Below, in pieces: positions 14,548 through 23,674 of a DNA stretch of 64,000 bases (its first letter is position 1; every line of letters begins with the position of its first letter). The position numbers and the translations under genes were made by a program. Source of the DNA: DATLZU01 sp035573855 (GTDB lineage: Bacteria > Nitrospirota > Nitrospiria > Nitrospirales > Nitrospiraceae); NCBI GenBank assembly GCA_035573855.1, contig DATLZU010000062.1, positions 1-64,000 of the forward strand, given 5' to 3'. The notes beneath the pieces were generated by a model. The model did not search any database. It worked only from the letters and a program-made list of their open reading frames with translations, and had not been told where the DNA came from.

Positions 14548-17430
14548 ATGACGAATCCCGACTTTCTTCAACCGACCGACACCTTTGTCCACCGCCATCT
14601 CGGGCCCACAGAGGCCGACATCCGGGAGATGTTGGCGACGCTCGGGCTGCAGTCGCTCGACGCGCTGATCGATCAGACGGTGCCAGACGATATCCGATTG
14701 CGCCGCCCGCTGGCATTGCCCGGGCATCGCGGCGAGCAGGACGTCCTGAATGAACTGCGCGCCATCGCGGCGCAGAATCGGATCTTCCGCTCGCTGATCG
14801 GCATGGGTTATTACGATTGCATCACTCCTCCGGTCATTCAACGGAACATCTTGGAAAATCCCGGGTGGTACACCCAGTACACACCGTATCAGGCGGAGAT
14901 CGCGCAGGGCCGACTGGAAGCGCTGGCGGTCTTCCAGACGATGGTCGCCGACCTCACCGGGCTGCCGCTCGCCAACGCTTCGCTGCTGGATGAAGCGACG
15001 GCGGCGGCCGAAGCGATGGCCATGTGCCTGGCAATCTCCCGCGCCGCCGGCGCGGAGAAGAAAGCCTTCTTCGTGGCGCAGGACTGCCACCCGCAGACGA
15101 TCGCGGTGCTGCGGACGCGCGCCGAATCCCTTGGCATCGCCCTCCAGGTCGGCAAAACGTCGCGCATCGATTTCTCCGGGGAGCGACTCTGCGGCATCCT
15201 GTTGCAGTTCCCGACCACGGACGGCTATGTCGGCGACTACAGCGATCTCGTCGCGCAGGCCCATGCTGCCAGTGCGCTGGTCGCCGTCGCGACGGACCTG
15301 CTGGCCCTTACGCTCTTGCGTCCGCCTGGCGATTTCGGGGCCGATATCGCCGTTGGATCGAGTCAACGCTTCGGCGTGCCCTTGGGGTTCGGCGGACCGC
15401 ACGCGGCCTTCCTCGCCACGAAGGAGGACTACAAGCGGCAACTGCCGGGGCGCCTGGTCGGCGTGTCGCGGGACGCCTCTGGGAAACCCGCCTATCGGCT
15501 AGCGCTCCAGACCCGCGAACAGCACATCCGTCGCGAGCGGGCCACCAGCAACATCTGCACGGCGCAAGTGCTGCCGGCGATCATGGCCGCCATGTACGCC
15601 GTGTACCATGGGCCGGACGGGCTGCGCCGGATCGCCGAGCGCGTCCACGGCCTGGCCGTGGTGCTGGCCGAAGGGCTCCGCCGGCTCGGCTTCGATGTCG
15701 GCACGGAGCCGTTCTTCGACACCATCCGGGTTCGGCTCAGCCGCGGGCAGGCAGGACACGTGCTGGCCCGCGCCAACGCCGCGGGGTTCAATCTGCGCTG
15801 CTACGATGACGATTCCATCGGCGTGTCGCTGGATGAAGTCAGCACGCCGCAGGAAGTCCGCACGCTGATCGGCCTCTTCCTGGGACATGAGGACGCGGGC
15901 TTCATGATCGAGGAACTGGCCCGGTCGGTGGACGTGCGTTTCCCGCAGGCGCTGACGCGGACCACCAAGTATCTGACCCATGAGGTATTCACCCGCTACC
16001 ACTCGGAACACGAGATGGTGCGGTATCTGCATCGTTTGCAGGCTCGGGACCTCTCCCTGGTCCACTCCATGATTCCGCTCGGGTCCTGCACTATGAAGCT
16101 CAACGCGACGGTCGAGATGTTGCCGGTCACCTGGCCGGAGTTCGCCCGCCTCCATCCGTTCGCGCCAGCAGAGCAAAGCCGGGGTTACCAGGAATTGTTC
16201 CACCAGCTCGAAACCTGGCTGGCGGAGATCACCGGCTTCGCGGCCGTGTCGTTGCAGCCCAACGCCGGGTCGCAGGGCGAGTACGCCGGGTTGATGGTCA
16301 TCCGGGCCTACCACCGCTCGCAGGGAGAAGGACACCGCGATGTCTGTCTGATTCCCGTCTCCGCGCACGGCACGAACCCAGCGAGCGCGGCCATGGCCGG
16401 GATGACGGTCGTCCCCGTCGCCTGCGATCGGCAGGGCAACGTGGACCTGGCTGATCTGGAAGCGAAAGCGGCGAAGCACCGGGATCGGCTGGCTGCTCTC
16501 ATGATCACCTACCCGTCGACGCACGGGGTGTTCGAACCCGAGGTGCGGCGCATGTGCCGGATCGTTCACACGCACGGCGGGCAGGTCTACTTAGACGGCG
16601 CGAACATGAACGCGCAGGTCGGGCTCTGCCGACCCGGTGACTTCGGAGCGGATGTCTGCCACCTGAACCTGCATAAGACGTTCTGTATCCCCCACGGTGG
16701 CGGGGGGCCCGGCATGGGTCCCATCTGCGTTGCGCGCCATCTGGTCCCGTTCCTCCCGGGACACCCGGTGACCGGGCTCGGCGGGGCGCAATCGATCGGT
16801 CCGGTTTCAGCCGCCCCGTATGGCAGCCCCAGCATTGTAACGATCTCCTGGATGTACATCGCGTTGATGGGCCGTGACGGGCTGGCCAAGGCGACGCAGG
16901 TCGCCATTTTGAACGCCAACTACATGGCCAAACGCCTGGAGAAACATTACCCGGTGCTGTACACCGGCCGGCACGGGTTCGTGGCCCACGAGTTCATTCT
17001 GGATCTGCGGCAGTTCAAGGAGCGCGCCGGCGTCGACGTGATGGACGTGGCCAAACGTCTGATGGATTACGGATTCCACGCGCCGACCGTGTCCTTTCCC
17101 GTGCCCGGCACCCTGATGATCGAACCGACTGAAAGCGAATCCAAAGCCGAACTGGATCGGTTCTGCGATGCATTGATCGCGATTCGCGGAGAAATTCAGG
17201 AAATCGTGGAGGGCCGGGCGCCCCGCGACAACAACGTCCTCAAACGCGCGCCGCATACCGCGCAGGCCGTGACCGCGTCGGACTGGGACCGGCCGTACAG
17301 CCGCGAACAGGCGGCGTTTCCGGCGCCCTGGGTGCGGGAACACAAGTTCTGGCCCAGCGTCGGCCGCATCGACGAAGCGTACGGCGACCGGCATTTGATG
17401 TGTACTTGCCCTCCGATGGCGCAGACATAG
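14548..17430 (+). CDS. gcvP: Glycine dehydrogenase (decarboxylating), P-protein
   Basis: This 960-aa single-chain enzyme combines both halves that some bacteria split into GcvPA and GcvPB. The N-terminal signature FVHRHLGPTEADIREML, the middle IPLGSCTMKLNA and the PLP-lysine region NLHKTFCIPHGGGGPGMGP (near 16670-16720) are all present. It is PLP-dependent, decarboxylates glycine and passes the aminomethyl group to lipoylated GcvH; run in reverse it fixes CO2 into glycine. gcvT is at 28.1 kb and lipB at 49.3 kb; gcvH is not in the window. No glycine riboswitch is visible upstream. Confidence 0.97.
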   Translation: MTNPDFLQPTDTFVHRHLGPTEADIREMLATLGLQSLDALIDQTVPDDIRLRRPLALPGHRGEQDVLNELRAIAAQNRIFRSLIGMGYYDCITPPVIQRNILENPGWYTQYTPYQAEIAQGRLEALAVFQTMVADLTGLPLANASLLDEATAAAEAMAMCLAISRAAGAEKKAFFVAQDCHPQTIAVLRTRAESLGIALQVGKTSRIDFSGERLCGILLQFPTTDGYVGDYSDLVAQAHAASALVAVATDLLALTLLRPPGDFGADIAVGSSQRFGVPLGFGGPHAAFLATKEDYKRQLPGRLVGVSRDASGKPAYRLALQTREQHIRRERATSNICTAQVLPAIMAAMYAVYHGPDGLRRIAERVHGLAVVLAEGLRRLGFDVGTEPFFDTIRVRLSRGQAGHVLARANAAGFNLRCYDDDSIGVSLDEVSTPQEVRTLIGLFLGHEDAGFMIEELARSVDVRFPQALTRTTKYLTHEVFTRYHSEHEMVRYLHRLQARDLSLVHSMIPLGSCTMKLNATVEMLPVTWPEFARLHPFAPAEQSRGYQELFHQLETWLAEITGFAAVSLQPNAGSQGEYAGLMVIRAYHRSQGEGHRDVCLIPVSAHGTNPASAAMAGMTVVPVACDRQGNVDLADLEAKAAKHRDRLAALMITYPSTHGVFEPEVRRMCRIVHTHGGQVYLDGANMNAQVGLCRPGDFGADVCHLNLHKTFCIPHGGGGPGMGPICVARHLVPFLPGHPVTGLGGAQSIGPVSAAPYGSPSIVTISWMYIALMGRDGLAKATQVAILNANYMAKRLEKHYPVLYTGRHGFVAHEFILDLRQFKERAGVDVMDVAKRLMDYGFHAPTVSFPVPGTLMIEPTESESKAELDRFCDALIAIRGEIQEIVEGRAPRDNNVLKRAPHTAQAVTASDWDRPYSREQAAFPAPWVREHKFWPSVGRIDEAYGDRHLMCTCPPMAQT

Positions 17431-17450
17431 TCAGCGGGCCGCCGACGTTC

Positions 17451-18044
17451 GTGTTACGTCCTTCCCTCCCGACCGGCGCGATCATCATCTTCCTCCTCTC
17501 GTCCGGCATGTCGCTTGCCGCCGAGCCGCTTCAAGGTTCTCCGCCGGGAGATTTGATTCGGTCCCCGAGCACCGTCGAAGTCCAGGCCGGTGAAGAGTAC
17601 GGGGGCGGCACGCGCATCCGAATCGGGGCAGCTGGCGTATCCTTCGTCATCCCCCGGGATTGGTCAGGTGGGTTGCCGCCGGACTCAGCGGTGTTTATCC
17701 TAGGGCCGCTAGGGAAGCCGGGGTTCGGTCTGGTGTTCTTTTTGCGCGACGTCTCGGCGGAAGATATCGCGGCGCGCATGAGCGTCGTTCAGCCCTTCGC
17801 CCACGACTTGATGTTTGAGCCGACCGGTCCGGTGAAAACCGTTGGCACCCGCCTGGAAGCGGCCTATGCGGGCGGCGACATGATCGGCCGGGCCCTGGCA
17901 CTGATGGGGCCATCACACAACGGCGTCCTGTACTTCTTGGGGAGCCGGCCCGAAGAAGCCGCCGCGCTCGATCGGCTGCTGGAAGAACTGGCCGCCTCCA
18001 CGGTGTTCGAGACAGAGGGAAGCTTCGAACCCCCTGCGCCCTAA
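17451..18044 (+). CDS. Exported protein of unknown function (paralogue of 20882-21919)
   Basis: The 197-aa product (GTG start) has a signal peptide (LPTGAIIIFLLSSGMSLAAEP) and a beta-rich domain with GGGTRIRIGAAGVSFVIPRDWSGGLPPDSAVFIL. It shares the pattern GTR-x5-GVSF-V-P-x-W-x3-LP, the following 'aaRmsvvQpf/aaRLGepqmf' segment and GxxxGRAxAxxGP with the exported protein at 20882-21919, so the two are paralogues. A GTG at 17400 inside gcvP is an alternative start but would place residues ahead of the signal peptide. It lies 7 bp before the SUMF1 gene. Confidence 0.7.
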   Translation: MLRPSLPTGAIIIFLLSSGMSLAAEPLQGSPPGDLIRSPSTVEVQAGEEYGGGTRIRIGAAGVSFVIPRDWSGGLPPDSAVFILGPLGKPGFGLVFFLRDVSAEDIAARMSVVQPFAHDLMFEPTGPVKTVGTRLEAAYAGGDMIGRALALMGPSHNGVLYFLGSRPEEAAALDRLLEELAASTVFETEGSFEPPAP

Positions 18045-18051
18045 TCGGACC

Positions 18052-18933
18052 ATGGCATCTTGCCTGGCATCTAGGCTGTTGACCGGCTTGCTCCTGGCTG
18101 TGGCGACAACCGCCCAGGCGGGCGAGTTTGTCGGGGCCGACGGCGCACCAATGGCGCTGATCGCTGAAGGGCCGTTCCTCCGCGGCAGCGCCGCGGGTCA
18201 GGGTGATCCCGACGAGGAGCCGCAACGGACCATTATGCTGAACGCCTTTTATATCGACAAGTATGAAGTCACCAACCGGCGTTACCAAGTCTTTTTGAAG
18301 GCCACCGCGCACCGCACGCCTGAACATTGCTGCGATCCCTCGTACAATGTATGGCGTGGCACCGAGATCGATCCCGTCCTACTGGACCATCCAGTGGTCA
18401 ACGTGGACTGGTTCGATGCAGAAGCCTACTGCAAGTGGGCTGGAAAACGGTTGCCCACCGAGGCCGAGTGGGAAAAAGCGGCGCGGGGCCCCAAGGGCCG
18501 CCTCTATCCATGGGGCAATGCGTGGGACCCCAAGCGGGCAAACGGGGCGTCGCATTGGGCGGGAAACGACTTCGCCTCGCCGGCCGAGGTCGCAGCCTGG
18601 TGGGCCGACGCCGGTGCGGCACTCCTAGCGGAGAAAGGCATACGCGGGATGCTGACCCTGCCGGTGACGGCCTTGGAGTCTGGTGCGACGCCGGAAGGGG
18701 TGATGCACTTGGCGGGCAATCTGTGGGAATGGGTCGCCGATTGGTACGACCCGGCCTATTACGCTGCGGCCCCCGAACGGAATCCGCCGGGGCCCGAGAC
18801 CGGCGACTACAAGGTGCTCCGCGGCGGCTCGTGGCTGAACCATCGTCGTATGCTGCGCACGACCGCGCGCGACGGCTCGCGTCCGACCACGCGGAACCAC
18901 GGCACGGGCTTTCGCTGCGTCCGAAGCCCGTGA
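18052..18933 (+). CDS. Exported SUMF1/FGE-sulfatase-domain protein without the FGE cysteines
   Basis: The 293-aa product has a signal peptide ending AQAGEF and then a full SUMF1-type domain: GPFLRGSAAGQGDPDEEPQRTI, FYIDKYEVTNRRY, PVVNVDWFDAEAYCKWAGKRLPTEAEWEKAARG, GNLWEWVADWY and the C-terminal VLRGGSW...GTGFRCVRS. In true formylglycine-generating enzymes a Cys pair follows GGS; here that stretch reads GGSWLNHRRMLRTTARDG with none. It is therefore probably not a sulfatase activator but one of the many SUMF1-like proteins of other roles. No sulfatase gene is nearby. Confidence 0.88.
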   Translation: MASCLASRLLTGLLLAVATTAQAGEFVGADGAPMALIAEGPFLRGSAAGQGDPDEEPQRTIMLNAFYIDKYEVTNRRYQVFLKATAHRTPEHCCDPSYNVWRGTEIDPVLLDHPVVNVDWFDAEAYCKWAGKRLPTEAEWEKAARGPKGRLYPWGNAWDPKRANGASHWAGNDFASPAEVAAWWADAGAALLAEKGIRGMLTLPVTALESGATPEGVMHLAGNLWEWVADWYDPAYYAAAPERNPPGPETGDYKVLRGGSWLNHRRMLRTTARDGSRPTTRNHGTGFRCVRSP

Positions 18934-18969
18934 AACGCGAGGCGCGATGCTTGAGGAGGTTGGGTAGAC

Positions 18970-19935
18970 GTGTCGGCCAACACCCACCGCGTGATCATCG
19001 ACACTGACCCGGGCGTCGACGACGCCCTGGCCATCCTGCTCGCCCTGCGCTCGCCCGAACTGGAGGTGATCGGAATCACCACCGTGTGCGGGAACGTGCG
19101 GGTGGAGCAAGCGACCAAAAATCTGTTCCGGGTGCTGGAGCTGGTCCCGTTTCCATCCGGCCTGTTCATCGGACAGGGAGCTGTCCAGCCGCTCCGGCAG
19201 CCGCTGGAACCCGCCACCCATGTCCACGGAGCCGACGGCCTGGGGGAACTGGACCGGATTCGCAATCCGGACGGCACGCGCCGATATGTCGATGCTGGAA
19301 CCCCGCGCTCGCTCCCCAACGCGTTGACGGCCTGGAGAGAGTGTCTGCGTCGCTCTCCGGGCGAGGTGACGCTCATCACGTTAGGCCCGCTCACCAATCT
19401 CGCGCACGCGCTTGAGGCGGAGCCTGCGCTGGTGCGCGCGTTCCGCTCGGTGATCTGCATGGGCGGCGCGCTGGGTGTTCCCGGCAACGTCACGCCGGCC
19501 GCCGAATACAATTTCTACGTTGATCCGCACGCGGCGGACCGCGTGCTCCGATCCGGTCTTCCCCTCACCTTGGTTCCGCTGGACGTCACGACGCGGGTCT
19601 CATTGTCCCGAGAGGCCATTGCGAAGCTGACCGCGCATGCGACGGACCCGGTCTGCCGATTCCTTGGTGACGCCACGGGTCCGGCGGTGGCATTCGCCCA
19701 GCGAACCGAGGGTCGCGGAGCCTTTTACCTACATGATCCGCTCGCAGTCGGCGTGGCCATCGATCCGAGCCTGGTGAAACGGGTGTCGCTGCGCGTCGCG
19801 GTGGAAACCGAGGATCGGGCGGCGCGGGGAAGGACCTCGATGGACCGGGCATCGCCGCCCACAGTGCAGGCGGCGATGGACGTGGACGCCGCGCGCTTCC
19901 TGACCCTCTTTCAGACCCGATTATGCCGAAGGTGA
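18970..19935 (+). CDS. Inosine-uridine preferring nucleoside hydrolase
   Basis: The 321-aa protein begins with the Ca2+-binding signature VIIDTDPGVDDALAILLAL (Asp cluster), continues GITTVCGNVRVEQATKN, then HGADGLGEL, TLGPLTNLAHAL and EYNFYVDPHAADRVL. These are the conserved elements of the IUNH family, which cleaves ribonucleosides to base and ribose. The GTG start at 18970 follows the strong ribosome binding site GAGGAGG at 18954-18960. The ribokinase gene overlaps its end by 13 bp, so the released ribose is presumably phosphorylated at once. Confidence 0.95.
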   Translation: MSANTHRVIIDTDPGVDDALAILLALRSPELEVIGITTVCGNVRVEQATKNLFRVLELVPFPSGLFIGQGAVQPLRQPLEPATHVHGADGLGELDRIRNPDGTRRYVDAGTPRSLPNALTAWRECLRRSPGEVTLITLGPLTNLAHALEAEPALVRAFRSVICMGGALGVPGNVTPAAEYNFYVDPHAADRVLRSGLPLTLVPLDVTTRVSLSREAIAKLTAHATDPVCRFLGDATGPAVAFAQRTEGRGAFYLHDPLAVGVAIDPSLVKRVSLRVAVETEDRAARGRTSMDRASPPTVQAAMDVDAARFLTLFQTRLCRR

Positions 19936-20837
19936 TCGTCGTCGGCTCCACCAACGTGGACTATACGGTCGCGGTCGACCGTCTGCCTGCGGCCGGAGAA
20001 ACGGTCCTGGGACGGGAGTTTTACCAATCCGTCGGCGGGAAGGGGGCGAACCAGGCCATCGCCGCCAGGAGAGCGGGCGCGGACGTGTTCTTTCTCACCA
20101 AACTGGGGACCGATGCCAACGGCAGGTTGCTGGAGCGTCACCTGACCAGGATGGGCATTCCCGGCGCCGGGCTGCTGCGCGATGCCGAAACCCCGACCGG
20201 CGTGGCGCTGATCGTGGTCGATCGCTCGGGCATGAACCAGATCGCCGTCGCGCCCGGCAGCAACTGGAGGCTGACGGTCGAGGAGGTCGATCGGGCCTCC
20301 ACGCTCATGGCGGGCGGCCGCGCACTGCTGGTTCAGCTCGAATTGCCGCTGCCCGTCGTGACGGCGGCGCTGGCATTGGCCAAACGTCACCGCCTGATGA
20401 CGATTCTCAATCCCGCACCGGCCGTTCCCCTTTCGTCGGACGTGCTCAAGTTGGTGGACGTGTTGACCCCGAACGAAGGAGAAGCCCGGGCATTGACCGG
20501 CCAGGATGATCCGGCCGACGCGGCGCAGATTCTATTGGCGCGCGGCGCGCGGCGCGTCATTGTCACGCTTGGCTCACGCGGCGCGTGGTTGAGGGACGCA
20601 CAGGCCAACCAGGCGTTTCCCGCCTTTCGGATGGAAGCGATAGATTCGACCGGAGCCGGCGACGCGTTCAACGGCGCGTTGGCCTGCGCCTTGGCCGAAG
20701 GACGCCCTCTGGACGAAGCGATCGTCTTCGCCAACGCCGCCGGTGCGCTGACCGCCACCCGGCGCGGCGCCCAGGACGCCCTTCCTTCGCGGCGCGATAT
20801 CGACGAACTTTGCCGCACCGCAATCCCGGGGACGTAA
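19923..20837 (+). CDS. rbsK: Ribokinase-like PfkB-family sugar kinase
   Basis: The 304-aa product shows the PfkB fold: KVIVVGSTNVDYTVAVDRLPAAGETV, GGKGANQAIAARRAGADV (substrate-binding GGKGANQA of ribokinase), and the C-terminal DSTGAGDAFNGALACAL anion hole with catalytic Asp. Ribokinase makes ribose-5-phosphate. Overlap with the nucleoside hydrolase supports this substrate over other sugars; the assignment remains an inference from context plus motif. Confidence 0.9.
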   Translation: MPKVIVVGSTNVDYTVAVDRLPAAGETVLGREFYQSVGGKGANQAIAARRAGADVFFLTKLGTDANGRLLERHLTRMGIPGAGLLRDAETPTGVALIVVDRSGMNQIAVAPGSNWRLTVEEVDRASTLMAGGRALLVQLELPLPVVTAALALAKRHRLMTILNPAPAVPLSSDVLKLVDVLTPNEGEARALTGQDDPADAAQILLARGARRVIVTLGSRGAWLRDAQANQAFPAFRMEAIDSTGAGDAFNGALACALAEGRPLDEAIVFANAAGALTATRRGAQDALPSRRDIDELCRTAIPGT

Positions 20838-20881
20838 ACGACGGCTTGCGCTCGAGCTCGAGAAAGCGATTTCCTAACCGC

Positions 20882-21919
20882 ATGAACATCGGTTCGGATG
20901 TGATCCGCTGGACACTGCACGACACCGGCACAGCGTTCCATCGCCCTGCGACGCTCTGTGCGATGCTGTCCCTGCATCGCACTCCCACCCTATGCGCGAA
21001 AATTGCGTTGGCGACGTTCCTGCTGTCCGGCTTCGTCCCCTTGGTCGGGATTTCGCCCGGCCACACGGCTTCTCCTGCCACGGTTCGCGAGGCGGCAGGG
21101 TTCCGGGAGCCCGTGGTTGAAGACCTGCGGATCGGCCAGCACTACCGGAGCGGAACCCGCGTCCGGTCTCCATTCGCAGGCGTTTCGTTTGTCGTTCCGC
21201 CGGACTGGCGGGCCACTCTGCCCGCCGGAACCGCGGTGTTCCTGGACTCCGCAACTAAAGCCGGGCTGGGAATTGTTCATATCCTGAACGACGTGACCCC
21301 GGATGAATTGGCGGCTCGCCTCGGCGAGCCCCAGATGTTCGATATCGGGCTGGTCCTGCATCCGGTCGGATCGGTGAACGTGAACGGCACTCGGCTCACG
21401 GCGGTCTACGGAGGCGGCGAGCATGTCGGGCGCGCCGTCGCCGTGCTGGGACCGGCCCGCAACGCGATTGTCTATCAGGTGGCGGGACCGAAGGAAGAGG
21501 CGCGTTACTTCGAGCACCTACTCGACCACCTTGTCGGCTCAACGGAGTTCATCAGCCAGGACGCGGCCAAGGCGCTGAAGGACTGGTACGGACGCCTTTC
21601 CGGCATGATGCTGACGCGGAGGCTCCCGACCGGGAGTGCCGACGCCTATGTCGCGCAGACCTGGCACCTCTGCCAGGATGGTCGCTATTATGTTCGGTTC
21701 TTGCGCGAACGTCGGCTGGAGTTGGTTACACCCGACCCGGGCGAAGGGGGCGAGCAGGACACCGGCACTTGGCACATCGACGTGCAGGATTCGCAGGCCG
21801 TACTGATCCTCACAGCGACCAACGATCTCCCGAGGCGCTACCTGATCCAGTTCGACGGAGAGGACGCGCGGTTGAACGGCGAGCCGGTGGCCCTTGAACG
21901 CAGCGGCGAGTGTCCTTGA
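20882..21919 (+). CDS. Exported protein of unknown function (paralogue of 17451-18044)
   Basis: 345 aa from ATG 20882, or 318 aa from ATG 20963, which puts the signal sequence (IALATFLLSGFVPLVGIS) nearer the N-terminus. Neither start has a clear ribosome binding site. The middle domain (GTRVRSPFAGVSFVVPPDW...GTAVFLDS...GGGEHVGRAVAVLGPARN) is related to the exported protein at 17451-18044. It adds a C-terminal domain with WYGRLSGMMLTRR, TWHLCQDGRYYVRF and TGTWHID, resembling the small-barrel 'lipocalin-like' modules found in exported proteins. Function unknown. Confidence 0.7.
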   Translation: MNIGSDVIRWTLHDTGTAFHRPATLCAMLSLHRTPTLCAKIALATFLLSGFVPLVGISPGHTASPATVREAAGFREPVVEDLRIGQHYRSGTRVRSPFAGVSFVVPPDWRATLPAGTAVFLDSATKAGLGIVHILNDVTPDELAARLGEPQMFDIGLVLHPVGSVNVNGTRLTAVYGGGEHVGRAVAVLGPARNAIVYQVAGPKEEARYFEHLLDHLVGSTEFISQDAAKALKDWYGRLSGMMLTRRLPTGSADAYVAQTWHLCQDGRYYVRFLRERRLELVTPDPGEGGEQDTGTWHIDVQDSQAVLILTATNDLPRRYLIQFDGEDARLNGEPVALERSGECP

Positions 21920-21958
21920 CGGAGGCGGAAGCCCCCTCGCGCCGTACGGCGCGCAACG

Positions 21959-22732
21959 TCAATAATCCGATCGGGCGGCGGTCTTCCCGACCTTCAGGCA
22001 TTCCCCTTCGCGTACGGGGGCTCTGCCTTCGGTCACTTTGCCTTCCAGCTTTATCAGTTGTTTGAAATCATTCTCCGGAAGGACCGCGCGATACTTAAAC
22101 GTGATGGGACTGTTGCGCACGGCGACGAATCCGTAGTCATTCCGGTCGAAGGCGGGCGAAAGGCCCAACATTGCGATCTGGGCTTTGCCGCCGAGGGTGT
22201 AGATTTGGCCGACGGTAGTGATCGGCAGCCGCCACGGATCGCTCGTGGAACAGGCATAGACCTCTCCGTTCTGCAACCCGAGTTCGACCGTGAAGACTAG
22301 GGAGCCGACCCGCCGCTGGAAATATTCCAGCACCTTCGGGTCGTTGCTGATCCGCACGGCTCGCGCCTGCAACGAAATCATCCCGACGTCGAGCTCCAGC
22401 GTCGCATCCATGCTTTGCCCGCCCAAGTCGCGGGCCGCCGTCTCCAGCGCGTCGCGCACGGCCGGGGTGGCCTTTAGCCCCACGTCGATCGTCAGGCCAT
22501 ACTCGCCTGACGCCAGGAGTTCCGCCCGTTTCTTGATCTCCTCCAGCGGGGTCAGCGTGATGACGAAGCCTTGACCAAGAATCGTCTCGAACAGCCGGTC
22601 GACCACGGTCTTCTGATTGTCTTGGCTGCTCGCCTGAGCGTCCCGGGCTGTCTCGGCGCCGCCAAGCAGCAGGGCGGAGCACAGCGCACTCATGAGCACA
22701 AACGGTTGTCCAACGGCGTGTCGGCTGAACAT
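21959..22732 (-). CDS. Exported protein of unknown function
   Basis: The 257-aa product has a signal region (PFVLMSALCSALLLGG) and no family I recognise. The body begins VVDRLFETILGQGFVITLTPLEEIKKRAEL, then a run of beta-rich sequence (LELDVGMISLQARAVRISNDPKVLEYF, TVELGLQNGEVYACSTSD). The start at 22732 puts the hydrophobic segment near the N-terminus; a longer reading from 22783 begins with cysteine-rich sequence and is less likely. It is convergent with the exported gene at 20882. Confidence 0.65.
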   Translation of the reverse strand: MFSRHAVGQPFVLMSALCSALLLGGAETARDAQASSQDNQKTVVDRLFETILGQGFVITLTPLEEIKKRAELLASGEYGLTIDVGLKATPAVRDALETAARDLGGQSMDATLELDVGMISLQARAVRISNDPKVLEYFQRRVGSLVFTVELGLQNGEVYACSTSDPWRLPITTVGQIYTLGGKAQIAMLGLSPAFDRNDYGFVAVRNSPITFKYRAVLPENDFKQLIKLEGKVTEGRAPVREGECLKVGKTAARSDY

Positions 22733-22814
22733 ACGGCAGTTCTCGGTGTCAGGCTCGTCACAGGCGCAGAGCTTTCCGACCATCTACCCCGCACAGTCTT
22801 TCCCGTGCGGCAGG

Positions 22815-23528
22815 CTACGCCGGACAAGGCTCTTGGAACACTTCCCGGTACAGGCCCTTCCAAAACATTTCCCAGGCCTCGACGGTCGATCGGGCGCCAG
22901 CGGCAACGCGGGCTACAGCCTCCAAAGTCGTCGCGGTCCTGCGCACAGCGGCCAGGAGCCAGTCGCTGTGATTCTGCTCCTCCGTCACGTGTAATTCGAA
23001 AAATGCGAGGTCGTCGGCCGTGAATTGTGGATACTGTTGCAGACCAGGGTAAAAATAGCGGAACTCCGATGCGGCCGTCGTTTCCACCGCCAACTCGGCC
23101 CCCAGGGCCGCCAGATAGTCGGGCCCTGTGAACAGATGATCGAGGAGCCGGAGATACGCCGCGACTTCCGGAAGCGGTTCCGTGCCGCGGAGATCGGACG
23201 GCCGTATGCCCAATGCTTCACCGAACCGCTCAAGTCGCCGCACGTGCGCGTGTTCGGTCGAACCGGAACCCAACTCGGAGTACAGCGTCTTGACCAGCTC
23301 CACCCTCATTGCAAGCTCGTCGATCGGTGTCGCGTACAGCAACCCTTCCAGGGACTTCACGAATCGTTTGCAGAAGTAATGGTACTGGCGAAACCACCGC
23401 AGCAGTTGCTCGTGGCTCAGACGCTCATTCTTGAACCGCTGAAAGAACGGATGATCATTCACCGGATGGTGAACGAGCTCCGTCATCAATCCGTCCACGG
23501 ATCGCTGCGGTATCTGCACGGTGGGCAT
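22815..23528 (-). CDS. Haem-oxygenase-like diiron protein (iron-containing redox enzyme family)
   Basis: The all-helical protein of about 237 aa has HHPVNDHPFFQRFKNERLSHEQLLRWFRQYHYFCKRF, the N-terminal pattern of the TenA/PqqC/CADD-like superfamily, then VELVKTLYSELGSGSTEHAHVRRLERFGEALG (E...H pair) and FFELHVTEEQNHSDWLLAAV (HxxxExxH-like). These acidic and histidine residues suit a dinuclear metal site. Relatives carry out C-C or C-N bond oxidations or cofactor steps; the substrate here is unknown. An upstream in-frame ATG at 23564 is a possible alternative start. Confidence 0.75.
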   Translation of the reverse strand: MPTVQIPQRSVDGLMTELVHHPVNDHPFFQRFKNERLSHEQLLRWFRQYHYFCKRFVKSLEGLLYATPIDELAMRVELVKTLYSELGSGSTEHAHVRRLERFGEALGIRPSDLRGTEPLPEVAAYLRLLDHLFTGPDYLAALGAELAVETTAASEFRYFYPGLQQYPQFTADDLAFFELHVTEEQNHSDWLLAAVRRTATTLEAVARVAAGARSTVEAWEMFWKGLYREVFQEPCPA

Positions 23529-23674
23529 GATCGGTCTTCCGGTCTCGGATGAGTCGTCCGCCATTTGACCATGCCGGGCAGGGCCTAAGCAAGCCCATAT
23601 TGCCACAGGAACCGCACACGCCGATCTGCGGCACCGGTCATGGAACGGAAGTCCCCGCCGTCGGGGAGGGTTGC

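Noticed and set aside
15499..16575. 358-residue minus-strand reading
   Set aside because: Antisense shadow of gcvP, whose motifs are all intact on the plus strand.
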